From Setaria digitata (lineage: Eukaryota; Nematoda; Chromadorea; Rhabditida; Setariidae), in assembly GCA_003640385.1 (NCBI GenBank), contig RCAB01000364.1, positions 1 through 64,000 on the forward strand: 64,000 nucleotides of DNA. Reading direction: 5' to 3'. Positions 12,351-24,800 of the stretch are shown here, piece after piece; the stretch's first letter is position 1; each line of letters opens with the position of its first letter. The position numbers were made by a program, and so were the translations under genes. Below the pieces are notes generated by a model that saw only the letters and a program-made list of their open reading frames with translations, did no database searches and had not been told where the DNA came from.

Positions 12351-15300
12351 TCACTGACTCCGCTTAATTCGCCTCGCCACAAGAAGATAATCCAATGTAT
12401 ATCTGTTCTGATCCACTCTAAGAATTAAAAATTACTTATCATGGAGAGAGCAACTTAATAAAAAGAAAACAATTTCACTAAAGAGATAACTTTTAAAATT
12501 TTTTGATATTTTGAAATAATTTTTAAAATATTGAGAGAAGCCTATTATTCCAGCAAAAATGATCTGTACTGGTTACCACAGACTTAAAAACTTGTTAACG
12601 TTATTAGAAAAGAAAAGTAATCATAATAATAATCAGACTTTATCGGACCCAGAAAATTTCTGCTCTCTTTATATTATCGATACACAAAACTAAAGGACTA
12701 AAATGACTAAATGGTGACTTATCTAATACATTAAAACTTACAATTTCGCAATTTGATTAGCGTAATCGGACAAACGCTGTTGTAATGTGGTTAATGAAGT
12801 TAAATTTACAGCTCGATTAAGCTTTATTTGATATCCGTGCTCCATTAGCAAACTCTTCAGCCAGAGTTGCCAGAAATGAATATGCCTTTCGATGGAATCA
12901 CTACTACTTTCAGCAAGCCATTTGAGCAATTTCTCTGCATAAGCTATGGACAACGAATGTATCACTATATCAACTGTAAATAGTATTTGAAACATTTTCC
13001 GTTAAGTTATCATTCAATTTTAATCAACAATGAAATAATGCTCCAGGACACGTTAGAAAGAAAGAAATACAAAAGTTGTTTTGGAAAATATTTAAATAAA
13101 TATATATTATAAAAACAACAAAAAAAAATAAATAAATACAGAAACAATTTAAAAATTCTTAAATATTTGTATGAAAAAACAAAATCATTTTGAGAATTTG
13201 ATTTTAAAAAAAGCCTACTTTGCGCTACAGGCGTATACAGCAATACATTTTCAATCATTTCTGTCTGATTCAATTGCAATGCCATTTTCAATGCTGTAGA
13301 ATACTCTTCTTCCTTTAATGCATTTTCAACTGCAGTGGGAGTTACTAGTACTCCGAGTTCAAATGGATTAAAAAGATTACGATGGTCAAGAGAGAATACA
13401 GCAACACCCTCCGTTGAACAAACTGCAAAACTGCGACCTGGAAAAAAAAATATTTCGTTCATGAACAAGTTGAACAGTTTAGTATTCTGATTTCTGTAAT
13501 GACTTAAAGGCTGTTGACCTCCTAAAAAGGTAAGTTATTTACCTGTAGGTGAGAAATTTATATCTTCGACGCGCATTTCCGGTCGAAAAGNCAGTATTCT
13601 GATTTCTGTAATGACTTAAAGACTGTTGACCTCCTAAAAAGGCAAGTCATTTACCTGTAGGTGAGAAATTTATATCTTCGACGCGCATTTCCGGTCGAAA
13701 AGACCGTTCGGAGAAGTCTGAATGCCGGGTACCTGGTAGTTTTATACGTTTTTTACCATCTGGTTCTTCCTCACTATCATTGGCGTCAATTAACATCATA
13801 TTGCCAAATTCCGAATAGTTACGCCGATTTATATCCATCTAAAATAAATAAGAGACAGAAAGCTAGAATCCAACGCTCAAAAATAATGTGTGGTCTTTTA
13901 AGCAACATACCACAACGCCATCCAAGCTACGATTCGTTGTCAATTTCAATTTCCTCAGTATCAGCCGTTCCGCAACGCTATATAAACAAATGTAATTAGA
14001 TTGTCCAGCAGCAAGAAGTAATGCACCATCAGCAGAAAAGCATATGCAAGTGAACGTTCTGAAAAAAAAAAAAAAAGGGTTTTACAACAAAATTATTCAA
14101 CTCTCAAAAATTGCATGGTGAAACACTATTCAAACATAAAATTTCAGGCAAAACTACAAATTTAAACTTGCCTACTCTTCTCACTTGTTTGCTTTTTGAT
14201 ACGATCAGTAGCTCTACGTGCAGCGTCAACATCAAGCATTGCTTCTATTGTACCAAGTTCAGTAGATGTCTGAGTCTCGAAAAGACTCACTGAAGAATCA
14301 AGGCATAACACCTAAAATGGAAGACGACATTTTAAAAGAACATTTTTTGAACTTAATTGAGATTTATTGCATTTATTAAAATGATTTAAAAAAAAAAAGA
14401 AAAAACTTGCCGCGAGCATTTCACCACCAGGGGAATAAGTTACATGAAGAGCTTCATAATGTAAATCAATTGTTTCAGCTGAAGATTCAACTACATTCCA
14501 TATACGAAGAGTTTTATCCCACGATGCCGAAGCCAAATGTGTACCTGAAATTATGCGTACAATCTATTTCGAAGGACAAGGAGCTCATTATTCCTATAAC
14601 AGCAAATTTCAACAGTTCCTACTTAAAAGTCATTTACTACAAAGCAAAATGAAAAGCATAAATTTTCATCTAGCAATCAAATAACTGGTGAAATAATATT
14701 TCCCCAAAGATGCAATACTAACCATGGACAGATATACAAGAAACTGGAGCCGAATGTCCAGAGAGGACGTCAAGCAGTTTTCCATTCTCAAGACTCCAAA
14801 CATAAATATTGAAGATTTCTATAGAACTTGCCATAACAAGGTCTCCAGCCGAATCAACTGCTAGACAACCAAGCTGCGTTTTATCGGGACAAACCAATGT
14901 TCGGAAATTGCGGTATCTAATAATAACAGAGTGGTACTTGTCAATTTTATATTTAAATTACCACATGAAAGTTTCTTTGATTTAGACCAACCTAATTAGA
15001 TCATGAGCCCGTACAGTTCCATCTAGTGATGCCGACAATAAAGCTTTCCCATCAGAAGTCCAACGAACTGTACTTACTCCGCTCTTGTGTTCAGTAAATG
15101 TCACAGTACAAAACGAAGACCGACAAGACCAGACCTTCACCTGCATAATCAAATTGTGTCATAATTTAAAATATTAAATTTTCTTGCAAGAGATTTATAA
15201 GCTAGAAATGCATTAAAAGCTGTTCTTTCCATGACTTCGAAACTAAAACAACCACATGTTTTATTGTCTTTTTGTAAATGTTTTATTTTCTCTTTGTAAA

Positions 15301-17823
15301 CCAAAGTCACATAAAGAAAAGGAAACCTTCCCGTCCTCAGCACCAGTTGCAACTTGAGATCCATCAGGTGAATAAGCTACTGTTGTGATGAACTGACTAT
15401 GCGACTGCTGTTTCATGACATAAGTTTCACTTTGCCATTCCCAAACCACTAATTGACCTTCGGTCCCTTTTCCACAAGCTATCGCTATCCAATCACCGGA
15501 TTTATTTATAGCCAAAGATGACACCTTGGTTTCTGATACCCTTCATTTAAAAAAAAAAAGAAAATCAGAAGCACGGAGAAATTACAAAACTGTTTCAACT
15601 TACCAGAACTACATCCAACTTCAAGAGTCATGGGAAGTGAAAATTACAAAAAAAAAAAAAAAAAAAAAAAAAACAAGTCATACGTGAATTATAATAATAG
15701 TTCAACTATTTCAAATTTGTGGCTCTTTCATCATCTACTTGACATGGTCAACAATCACCAGAGAAAGAAATTTGATTGATAGTTTGGTAGTTTAGGTTAT
15801 CCTTCAGAAGTCAATGACAAACATATCAAATATTTTACCGCAAACTGTAGATGAGATTAAAATGTGGTGCTTCATGAAGAAGGAATGCTCCATTTGAAAA
15901 AGCAGTAATCAGTAATGATGTTGGTGGATGATAAGTACTTGCTGTGAGGTTAACACCTTGCGCGTTTTCCAAATGCTCCATCATTTGGTGTCTAAATCAA
16001 TCTATATTTTAAAAAAAATGCCCAGGATCGTTCCTTTATATCGCTTGATTTCGAATTAAAAAGAAAAAAAAATCATAATACCTCTTCGTTTTGTCAAACC
16101 ACATTCTTTTCACACCTTCATCACTATTCTTCGAACATAAACCTTTAACCAAATCTTCTTGTTTCAAAGCACAAGTCCAGTGATTGGCCAATCCACGTTT
16201 ATCAACTGATATTAGCTGAAAAAGGAATGGAAATAATGGCTAAATTAAACTTATTAGACAATAGTTATAATAGTGACTGCACTAACCATAATATACAGAA
16301 CTCTCTCTCATCCCACTTCATTTTATATACTGACCGAAGTTGAAGAAATACACTAAATCAAATTATCTTTTAGAAAAATACACGTTAATGATGTGCGCCA
16401 ACATCCCTATTTTACACTACTTACAAAAATTATGTTTTTTAATTCAATTTACTTAAATTCTGAAACATCATTAAAAAATGCTGGAATTTACATCGTATGA
16501 ATTGTGGCAAAAATGACTGCCGATTACTTCTGCCTTGTGTGCAGCTAGTGCATGCAAAAAAAGATTTTGCAAATTGTCTACAGCAGAAACGATGCGCACT
16601 TGTTTATCCTCTGAACCGACTACTAGTAGTCTGAAATAAAATAATGAGGCAAAAGTTCTATACCATGAAAATCCATGAAGAAAAAGCAAAAGAAGAAAAT
16701 AAAGCATCAAATTTAAAACGACTTCGAAAATGTGCATCTAATTCAAAAAGATTATGCTCTTGATATATTGTAAATTATTTCTATGGTAAGGCAGAAAAAA
16801 AAAAGCAAATTACTTATTATCATAGCTCCATTCGACGTTTCTCGCTTTCCCAGCAGTAATTTTATGAGTTTGTACCAATATAAATGGATTCATTTCAAAA
16901 ATTTCAATCCCAGCAACTAAAAATACCTGGACATCCCCACCTCGACAAGCGGCCAATCGCCTAAACAAATTTGGTATAAATTAAATGTTTAAACAAATTC
17001 TGTAAAAGCATCAAATATGATAGTTTTGTAAACAATGTATCAAAATATACCAAACCTGCCATCCGTTGAAAATTTAGCATCATTTACACGGGTTCGAAAA
17101 TGATGTTGGTATAGAACTGTCTGTGTAACTAAATTTACATATTGTGCTTGTCCAGCTATAAAATAAAAGACTTACTTAGCAACACTAAAGCTAAAAAAAA
17201 GTAGCGATACACTAAAGTGATGAAGAAATACCTCGCTGTGAAATATCAAAAAAAAAAAAAAAAAAAGATAATAACCTTCATTGACAAAAAAAGCGTGTGT
17301 TCCAGATGGATGAACTGTGACCAATTTAATGTTGAAGCTTGACTCGACGGCAATAGTATTTGCTTGGTTACTGTAAGTCATCAAAACTACGGTCTTGAAA
17401 GTAGTGAGAAAAACGATTAAATAAAAGTTTAAATAGAGTTAAAAAAAAATTATAGTAATAAATTTACTTTTTCAAATCAAACACTGTGACTTTATTACCA
17501 ACTGGACTGATAACTGAATTACCATCAGTTGAGAATGTGACGTTCCCACCACGGTAAACCGTACCAATGAGGCTCGAAAACTGAAAGGATAACTTGACCA
17601 TCAATTGATTTTAATTTCCAAAACAACAAGTAGGAAAAGTAGGTAACTGAAATCGACTAAAACAACTGTTACACATATAAAACGAACATTGCAAGCAACA
17701 TTTGTTCTGTGTAAGTAGTAACAAACTGCAAACATAAAACACCTCATACTTCCTACTTTATTCCTATTAACGCAATGGATTAATATTAATTTGGAAATGA
17801 CTAACCTTGAAATTGATATTCAT
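12351..17823 (-). CDS. pwp2: Periodic tryptophan protein 2 (PWP2/UTP1), U3 snoRNP processome WD40 protein
   Basis: Nucleolar scaffold for early 18S rRNA processing (UTP-B part of the small-subunit processome). Exons: 17823-17806, 17580-17468, 17370-17276, 17155-17056, 16960-16814, 16630-16492, 16215-16082, 15991-15839, 15540-15327, 15140-14992, 14916-14723, 14544-14411, 14311-14172, 14058-13911, 13838-13655, 13437-13219, 12973-12742, 12417-12351. This gives 859 aa, close to the 919-923 of the human and yeast proteins. The N-terminal signature MNINFK|FSSLIGTVYRGGN and GNSVISPVGNKVTVFD is diagnostic. WD repeats include GQLVVWEWQSE, VAYSPDGSQVATG and ASASWDKTLRIWN. The FEIF/VWS-type segment and RYRNFRTLVCP are also present. 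The C-terminal Utp12 domain is in exons 16-17. A short last exon (LVDQNRYTLDYLL) is needed: exon 17 ends at a GTAAGT donor whose TAA would otherwise be read as the stop. Introns 12 and 13 are GC-AG. Exon 15's end is duplicated at a contig join. Confidence 0.97.
13481..13702. repeat. 110-bp duplication flanking a single N (assembly join)
   Basis: 13481-13590 and 13593-13702 are the same sequence with three transitions (13510/13622, 13531/13643, 13536/13648), separated by an N at 13591. The copied part includes the last 48 bp of pwp2 exon 15. This is most simply two allelic contig ends placed side by side, not a biological repeat. Confidence 0.9.
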
Positions 17824-18235
17824 AAATGACTGTTCCCTACTTTTTAAAGACTTCGAACTGAACTGATGCCTTAAAGAAGAAAAAGGTCAACGGAATAATT
17901 CTCAAGAGAAAAATCTGATGGCGTAAATTGAACAGTTTTAGCACGAAATGAGGCAAAGCAGTACTGATTTAAACTGTGGATTCAATGATCTGACACATTC
18001 GGTCTTGTCAATTTTTTATTACAATCAAATACGAATAAATTAAATAGAAATAAATTAGTAAATTCAGTAGTAAAAAACCAATCGGCCAAAACAGATACAG
18101 AAGCCATGAATCAAAAGGCTATAGCATCTTCTCGCGAATTCTATATTTACAAACAATGCAAATCACAATAAAGGAAGAGAATGAATCATTTAGCCATTAT
18201 TATTTAGACTTATAACTGCTTATTTTCAAAAACAT
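17824..18235. other. 412-bp intercistronic gap between hut-1 and pwp2 (both minus)
   Basis: No exon is seen. The upstream gene's stop is at 18236 and the next ATG is at 17823, on the same strand. An AG (AACAG) lies 6 bp before the pwp2 ATG and could be a splice or trans-splice acceptor, but the tract before it is purine-rich and weak. Confidence 0.5.
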
Positions 18236-20252
18236 TCAGTTTACTTTCATATATATCTTATCTTCAAGGAGTTTTATTTTAGCAGCAGACGTTTTCTTCT
18301 TACTTTCAATAGCATCTAATAACAAACTGGTAAACACAATAACAGTGGCTAAGCATTGTCTCTGTGTAAGGACATTGCCAAACAAGATCACTGAGCCGAG
18401 CATTGTGAACAGTTTACGCGTGGTTGTAACAATTGAACAAGTTAGTGGACCGAACTCTGTCACGGTTTTAAAGATGAAGAACTGAAAAAAAAAAAAAGTA
18501 ATGATACTTCGCTAAATCACTGCAGTTATAATATAATGGAGAAATGATTTCCTAAATCTATAAAAGTTAAATTCATAACTACGAAAATCAAAAAAAAAAA
18601 AAAGAAAATTTAAAAGCGATACCTGGCCCAGAGCACTTGCAGCTGCAAGTGTAAATAAATCCCCAATTACTTTTGGATAAGACTGTACAAATACAGTGAA
18701 AGCAAATAATTCACCAGTTAGAAGTAGACCAATTAAAAGATAGAAAGAGGAAAATAAATTCATATGATACATCATGCTATGGGCATTTGCCTTATGCTGC
18801 TGGCGAATCCGATCTTGTATTGCTCCTGTGGTACCATCCATAGCCAAAGATAGCAACTATAAGTAAATTTCTGTCTTCCAAAAGATATAAATTTTCCTAG
18901 CAAGCATTAAAACCGAATTTATGTATTGTTTTATGAACTAGAAGAATAATATGGTTTTATTATAGCAGGTGAGAGTGAATTAAACACGTATGCATGCTCT
19001 GAGCATAATATTATCAAAGAAATTAATCTCGCCAATGATCAAATGTACAGTAATTTAACAGATCTCTGTTATGCTAACTCGTGATATTTTTAAGACCAAC
19101 TTATTAAAGTTCCCTAGAAGAATAAACTAAAAAACGTGAAAACAGAAAAAAAGTGACAGTAACATACCAGTAGTAGTTCACCGAAACCTAAACTAAAAAC
19201 AGATTTTCCATCCGTGATATTCGTTTTTTCCTTATATAAAAATAGGGCAACACCGAACACAATCATCGTGACATAACAATATTTTTTCCAGTGATATCGT
19301 TTATTAGCGAACAGAAATCCAAAAACCATTATTGGTATTGGTTTGCACGACTTGCCCAATACCTAAAACGAATTTATAAATTGGAATGAATGTAAAATTA
19401 AAGTTTGGAATACAGCAACAAAATAAATTCCTCCTTCCTATAGCAATAACTCATCTAATAAAGTTTTCGAAAGTTGAGGTACGCAAGTTATNCGAATGAA
19501 TGTAAAATTAGAGTTTGGAATACAGCAACAAAGTAAATTCCTCCTTTCTATAGCAATAACTCATCTAATAAAGTTTTCGAAAGTTGAGGTACGCAAGTTA
19601 TCGAAAAATCGTGCTAACGAAATCTACAACACAGTAAAACATAATATAACAAAAGAAGGCTAACTTGTGTTGGATATGGTATATATTGTAATGCGTGATT
19701 ACTTGTAATCATTGCAAATAAATAACTGGTAGAAACAGTAGCATATGTCCACATCGGTACATTATCTGCTATTTTACCTCTTAAAATATATGCAAATAAT
19801 GTGTTCATAGCACACTGAACAAATACGAGTGCTTGCGTGTACGTGAAACGTTCCTTTCCATCTGAGCCATATTTACCTTTAGTTCTGAAATACTTCAAAA
19901 CAAACAATACCTACTTACTAAAATTAATATCATTCAATTTAATAATAAGCAGCATATTTCACTAATTTCAGTAAGTGTTAATCTTCATTCTCCTACTTCA
20001 GCATGTTAATAATTTGAAGTATTCGAAAAGTTTCGCTCTATCTTTACCTAAAGTCTTAATAAGAGGATAAAAAAAAAAGACATACATTGATTCCTGAATA
20101 ATACCAAACCAAAGATAGCAAAACAATGTACCACCAGCACAGAAAATTAGATTAGCCGTTTGCTTCCACAATGCTTCATCGATATGAGCTATGCTTCTTA
20201 CTTCTTTACGATTTTCGACTTCCTCACTAATCTCTTCCACCGACTGAACCAT
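18236..20252 (-). CDS. hut-1: HUT-1 / SLC35B1 endoplasmic-reticulum nucleotide(-sugar) transporter
   Basis: Multi-pass membrane carrier of the SLC35B1/HUT1 family, first described as a UDP-galactose transporter homologue; the mammalian protein is also reported as an ER ATP/ADP exchanger. Exons: 20252-20086, 19884-19665, 19362-19168, 18856-18623, 18481-18236; phases agree and give 353 aa, slightly longer than the roughly 320-aa human protein. Family hallmarks, in order: [83 protein letters not shown] and [14 protein letters not shown]. The C-terminus is Lys-rich but has no exact KKxx ending. The ATG directly abuts a TTTAG acceptor, as expected of an SL1 trans-splice site. Intron 2 contains an N and a duplicated contig end that do not touch the exons. 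Confidence 0.96.
19384..19601. repeat. 108-bp duplication flanking a single N (assembly join)
   Basis: 19384-19491 and 19494-19601 match except for three A/G or C/T differences, with the N at 19492. It lies wholly inside hut-1 intron 2. It has the same structure as the join at 13591 and is best read as unmerged haplotype ends. Confidence 0.9.
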
Positions 20253-20258
20253 CTAAAT
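20253..20258 (-). promoter_or_regulatory. Probable spliced-leader acceptor abutting the hut-1 ATG
   Basis: On the minus strand TATTTAG is followed immediately by ATG. No upstream coding exon is visible, so trans-splicing of a leader here is likely. A cis-spliced non-coding first exon is the alternative. Confidence 0.5.
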
Positions 20259-21851
20259 ATGTGCATAGTTTTCCAATGAATAAATAAATACCATTAAAAT
20301 CTATGCAATAACTAGTTTCGCATAATTCCACGGAAAATATCGTATAATGATTTTACATAGTCCGATCAACAACGCAAATTACAGATTACATCATAAAAAG
20401 GTGGAATGATCGGTTTTCAGGACATGGAATTAATCATATGGCATTTTCCCTCTTATTTATAACAAAGATAATTTCACTTCCTTTATGCTAAAATAATGCA
20501 TACAACATCTAGCTAATTTTTATATGTCAATAGATGATTTTTTTTTTTTTTTGAAAGTGATAGTGATAACATTTCAATAATGCTGAAACATTTACAGTAA
20601 AACTCTCTTCGCAATCACTAATATAGCTCGTTTGTAAAATAATATTTTATTTTCGTCTATTGAAATAATTTTACAAACATGCTTTTCACACATAACGTTT
20701 CTTTTTCTCTTTTTTTTGAACTGTGGATGGAATTTTTGAAAAGAAAGTACACTGTTGGAGAAAAGCAACAATTCTGGCAAGCATAGAAGTTTGAAATTGA
20801 AAGCTAGCCAAATAAATTTGACTGGGATAAAAAAATCAAATTAATAAATTATTTATCATGTTGATCTGTGAAAAAATTAATGATTGGAAAACGAGTCAGA
20901 ACCTGGGATCAATTAATTGCATTCATTTGCATATTTTCAACATGTAATTTCTTCCACTTGTATTCATTTCTTCTCAATTATCATTTGTGGAGTGATATTA
21001 AATTAAATATGATTAATTAAGCTGAAAACAATAGAAGCACTAGGAATGCGTTCCCTCGGTGCACATCTTCCTCTGGCTATCTGTCTCCCAGAACTACTAA
21101 CTATCGATAATTGATGACGTAAGTTTAGCTACTTGCACCTCAACCTTACCTAGTACGAGAAACAGGAAAACACTTTAAAATCTCTCCTATTAATGCAGCT
21201 CAATATTTTCGATTTTTTTCCCCTACTTTTTTCAGTTGTTGTAGGATGTCTGGAGAGTGATAATGTAGGTTGGTGGTAGGTTGATAAGTGTGTGTTGAAT
21301 GATGATTTGTTAGATTGAAATAATAGAGCTAAAGATGAGACAGCAATGTCACCTAAGATTTCATCATTTGTCACATTTTATTTGTGGAGTTGGTCTGTGT
21401 TTTCCCATGAAACTTTTAGAGAGTATGATTTTGTTATTGTTTGATCACTGTATCATGTACAGTTCTATTTCTTTCTATGCTGCAAAACAATCTGCTGCAC
21501 TGTTTAGTGGTTATTTACTTGTCAAACATGTATTTAAAAGTTATACTTCAGTATTTATGTAAGTAAAATGCTGAATGATTTATTGCTACTTCGTAATGAC
21601 GAGTTGTCTTTTCCTAAAGCTTTTGTTTGGCGGTTTCATTCGTTGTTGTTGTGAATTTTCCAAATTTCTTAGTTTACAATGAATTGTAAGTATTCTTATC
21701 CGTTAGCTACATAACGTAGATGAAATGGATTTTAGTGTGCAATATAATGTGCCTGTTTGATTAAAAAGTTCATTTCCGCCAATTTGCGTACATTTTCGGG
21801 TGAGTTTTTGTTGATAATAACCATATTTTCAGTTTTCTAATATCTACTCGA
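20259..21851. other. Divergent intergenic region between hut-1 and the SR-protein gene
   Basis: About 1.6 kb with divergent promoters. Two overlapping frames at 21150-21374 (-) and 21335-21562 (+) look like chance. A TATTTTCAG acceptor at 21831-21832 lies 19 bp before the SR-gene ATG and is a likely trans-splice site. Confidence 0.5.
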
Positions 21852-24800
21852 ATGGATGAAAACGAAAGGATTATGATGGAAGAAAATCAGTGGAGAGAAG
21901 AAAACACGGATAGTGAAAATGTGTGCCGAAGTGAAGAGATTGTGCAGAAAAATGCAGTGGATGAATATTGTAGTGACACGGGCACTTATCCTGAGATTTC
22001 TCAAAGTGTTTCTGGTTCACCGAAGCATGATACATTACCAGTAAAAGCTCATGATGGAAAACCTGATGGTACTTGTTCACAGTCCGTGATAGATGGAAAA
22101 AGCGAAAATTTTAGCGTGGAAGAATTTAATGGTACTGATAAGGAAGCTGAAGAAAGCCACTGTGCCGACAGTAACAATGCTGAAAGTACTATCAGCGCAG
22201 AGGTGGCAAAGGAGACTTCTTCAGAAGTAAACCAGCATAAGGCAATATTTTTGATATAATTTTCTTCCGCTAGAGCATCGAGCTTCAACTCCGTTCTAAA
22301 TTTCATAAAATTCATCACGTTATAATAATGTTATCCTTGTTGTCATTTAGTTTATTCTTCTCAAATTAAGATCATGTGTTTTAGGCCGAAGAGACTACAC
22401 ATGATAATACGGAAACGGCTGAAATACGAAGTATGTATCATGCCGGAAAAACTCATTCACAAGGTGTGTTTAAATGGACCTTCTTCCTTGGATGAAGCAA
22501 TAGAAAGAATAGTATCTTAAACAAATGTTTCAAAAAAAAAAAAGATTTTTTACGTCATGGAAGATGCAAAAAATCTTATTCCTGCTTTCTTTTAGACTCG
22601 TTTTTTCAGATCTTGGTAATTGAATTTCTTTACTAATAATAGGTATTCTTTTTTTGAAAGAGGTGTGCCTCATAAGTAAGGAAATTCACTTAAAGAATAT
22701 TTCCGTTTTATCATAATGATTGGTTATTGACTTTGATTATGAAGTGAAATCCATGGCATAGGTTTTAAATGTAGATTTTAAACTTGCGCCACTGACCAAA
22801 CAATTTGGTATGAACTTGTCTCAATATATCTGCTGTAGAAAGTTTAGAAAAATTAGATTCGAAATAATGGGTAAGTTTTTTGGATGTTAAGCCTAGTTCG
22901 CAGGAATGAGTGAAAAATAAAGTCAGAGTTGGAATTGAGTTTTATGCAAATCACACAAAAAGATAGTCTGCATAAAATATTAGAAGTGCGGTTGTTTTTT
23001 CTTTCATCGTTTTACTTTTAGGCCCAAAACATTATATTCCTCCAGGTTGGGTGTATCATGGCGAAAGTGATGGATATCGATATTATATGGGTTGTGCAGG
23101 AGAGGTAACTTCCATTTATTACCATTTATTGCTTATTCCGATTTCTCTATTGCTCGAAACTTCTTCCACTGCTTTTGATCTATTTTATGCGTAAATCACG
23201 ATTGGTTAATAAGGAAGAATTAGCATATTTTGCTTGGATGTCATAATTTGCATTAAAATAATGTAAAACCTGTAGATAGGGAAATCAATTTATCCCATGT
23301 AATTGGTTGTTTTTTTTTTTTGGGGCACCAAAACATTGCTAGGATCCTTATGCATAAGGAACTGCTTAGTTATTGCATTTTTTGCTTCCTGTAGTGAGCG
23401 GTCGGTTAGCCATGCGCTACTTTAGACAGTATGTACGACCGGATATCTATCGTCATGCCAGACTTTCGGTTTGTCACTGTTTTTGTCAAGTTTTTAGTGC
23501 GCGCTTTCTAAAAGTATAGCTGCTTTGAGAGTTTTTCCTTTGCGCACTAAAAGTATAAATACTTTGAGAGTTTTTACTTTGGGCACTATCTTATTAAAAT
23601 ATTAAGTTGGGAATTTGTGCACGAATTACATCGTCATATCAGTAAAGAGGATTGAAACGTTTAAAAATATTTTAAAAAAATCTTTAAATAATTCTACTAA
23701 ATCATTTTTTTGGCAGTAAGTATTAGTATCTGGGATGTATGAAGTCATATGTGGATATATATGGTTAGGTAGACGGCCGATATTAGCTATATTCTCATTT
23801 TGATAAAAGTATTTATTCATGTTCGTGCCATGCACCGCCCCATTAACTCAGATCGAGCTTTTAAGATCTCGAAATGCTGAACACAAACCACGAAACAGTG
23901 TTTTTACGAGAGATTTTTTTAAGATGTATTCTGTGGACAGAGATGGTTATTGGTACATGCAGGATAGCACTGGAAATTTTGTTTCGTATACCGGTTATCA
24001 GTATAATCGGGGAACACATGGCTCCTTATTTCCACGTGACAGTCAAGGACGATTCATCTTACCAACAAATGCGCGCGGTGAAAAAGCTTTCCCCGTGGAC
24101 ACAAATAACATGCCTATCTTCCCGTTTGATTCAGCGACTCATTTGCCAACTTTTCCTGTGGATGAAAATGGACAACCTGTATTCCCAACTGGTGCCCTTG
24201 GGCGGCCAATCGTACCGGTCGATACAAACGGTATTTCATTTTTTCATGTTCTAAAAAATATAATTCTTTGTGCTTGATTTCCAAAGTTTTCACTTTTTTT
24301 TTTGAATTAATGACAAAATGTAATCAATCTCTTTAACTTGTTTTAAATGTTGCGAAAGTTTTTAGGGCAGAATTCTTCTTTACTTAGTTCCAAATTTTGA
24401 AGAATTACTTCATGCTCTGTAGATTACAAAATTTGCTCTTGTGACTTATTCCCCTAAACTGGAACAGTGCTGACAGATTTTTTTTTATTATTTTAAAAGC
24501 AAGCTATTAGATTTAATTTTTTTTTCACCATTTTTTCATGCGATTTGTGCGTTTGAGATTTCAAATGACAACACTAGTCATAATAATATAGTAACAAATC
24601 AAATTGTATGCTTTATCTAATAAAATCACAATGAAGTTTTATCCTTTTTACTCTTTTGCACAGTGAACTCAGGGCAATATATTACACTAAATTGGAATAA
24701 TGCTGCAGTTGAGGTCTTATTTTTAATTTGATTTCCTTTTTCAAGTGTTTATTTATATTATTTATAGGCCTAGCTATATTTCCTCGTGATTCAAATGGTC

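Noticed and set aside
13543..13590. Apparent extra copy of a pwp2 exon segment
   Set aside because: Best explained by the unmerged contig ends around the N at 13591, not by exon duplication.
21150..21562. Two overlapping frames between hut-1 and the SR gene
   Set aside because: Opposite-strand frames of about 75 codons with no splice link in phase to either neighbour; both flanking genes have acceptor-adjacent ATGs that do not need them.
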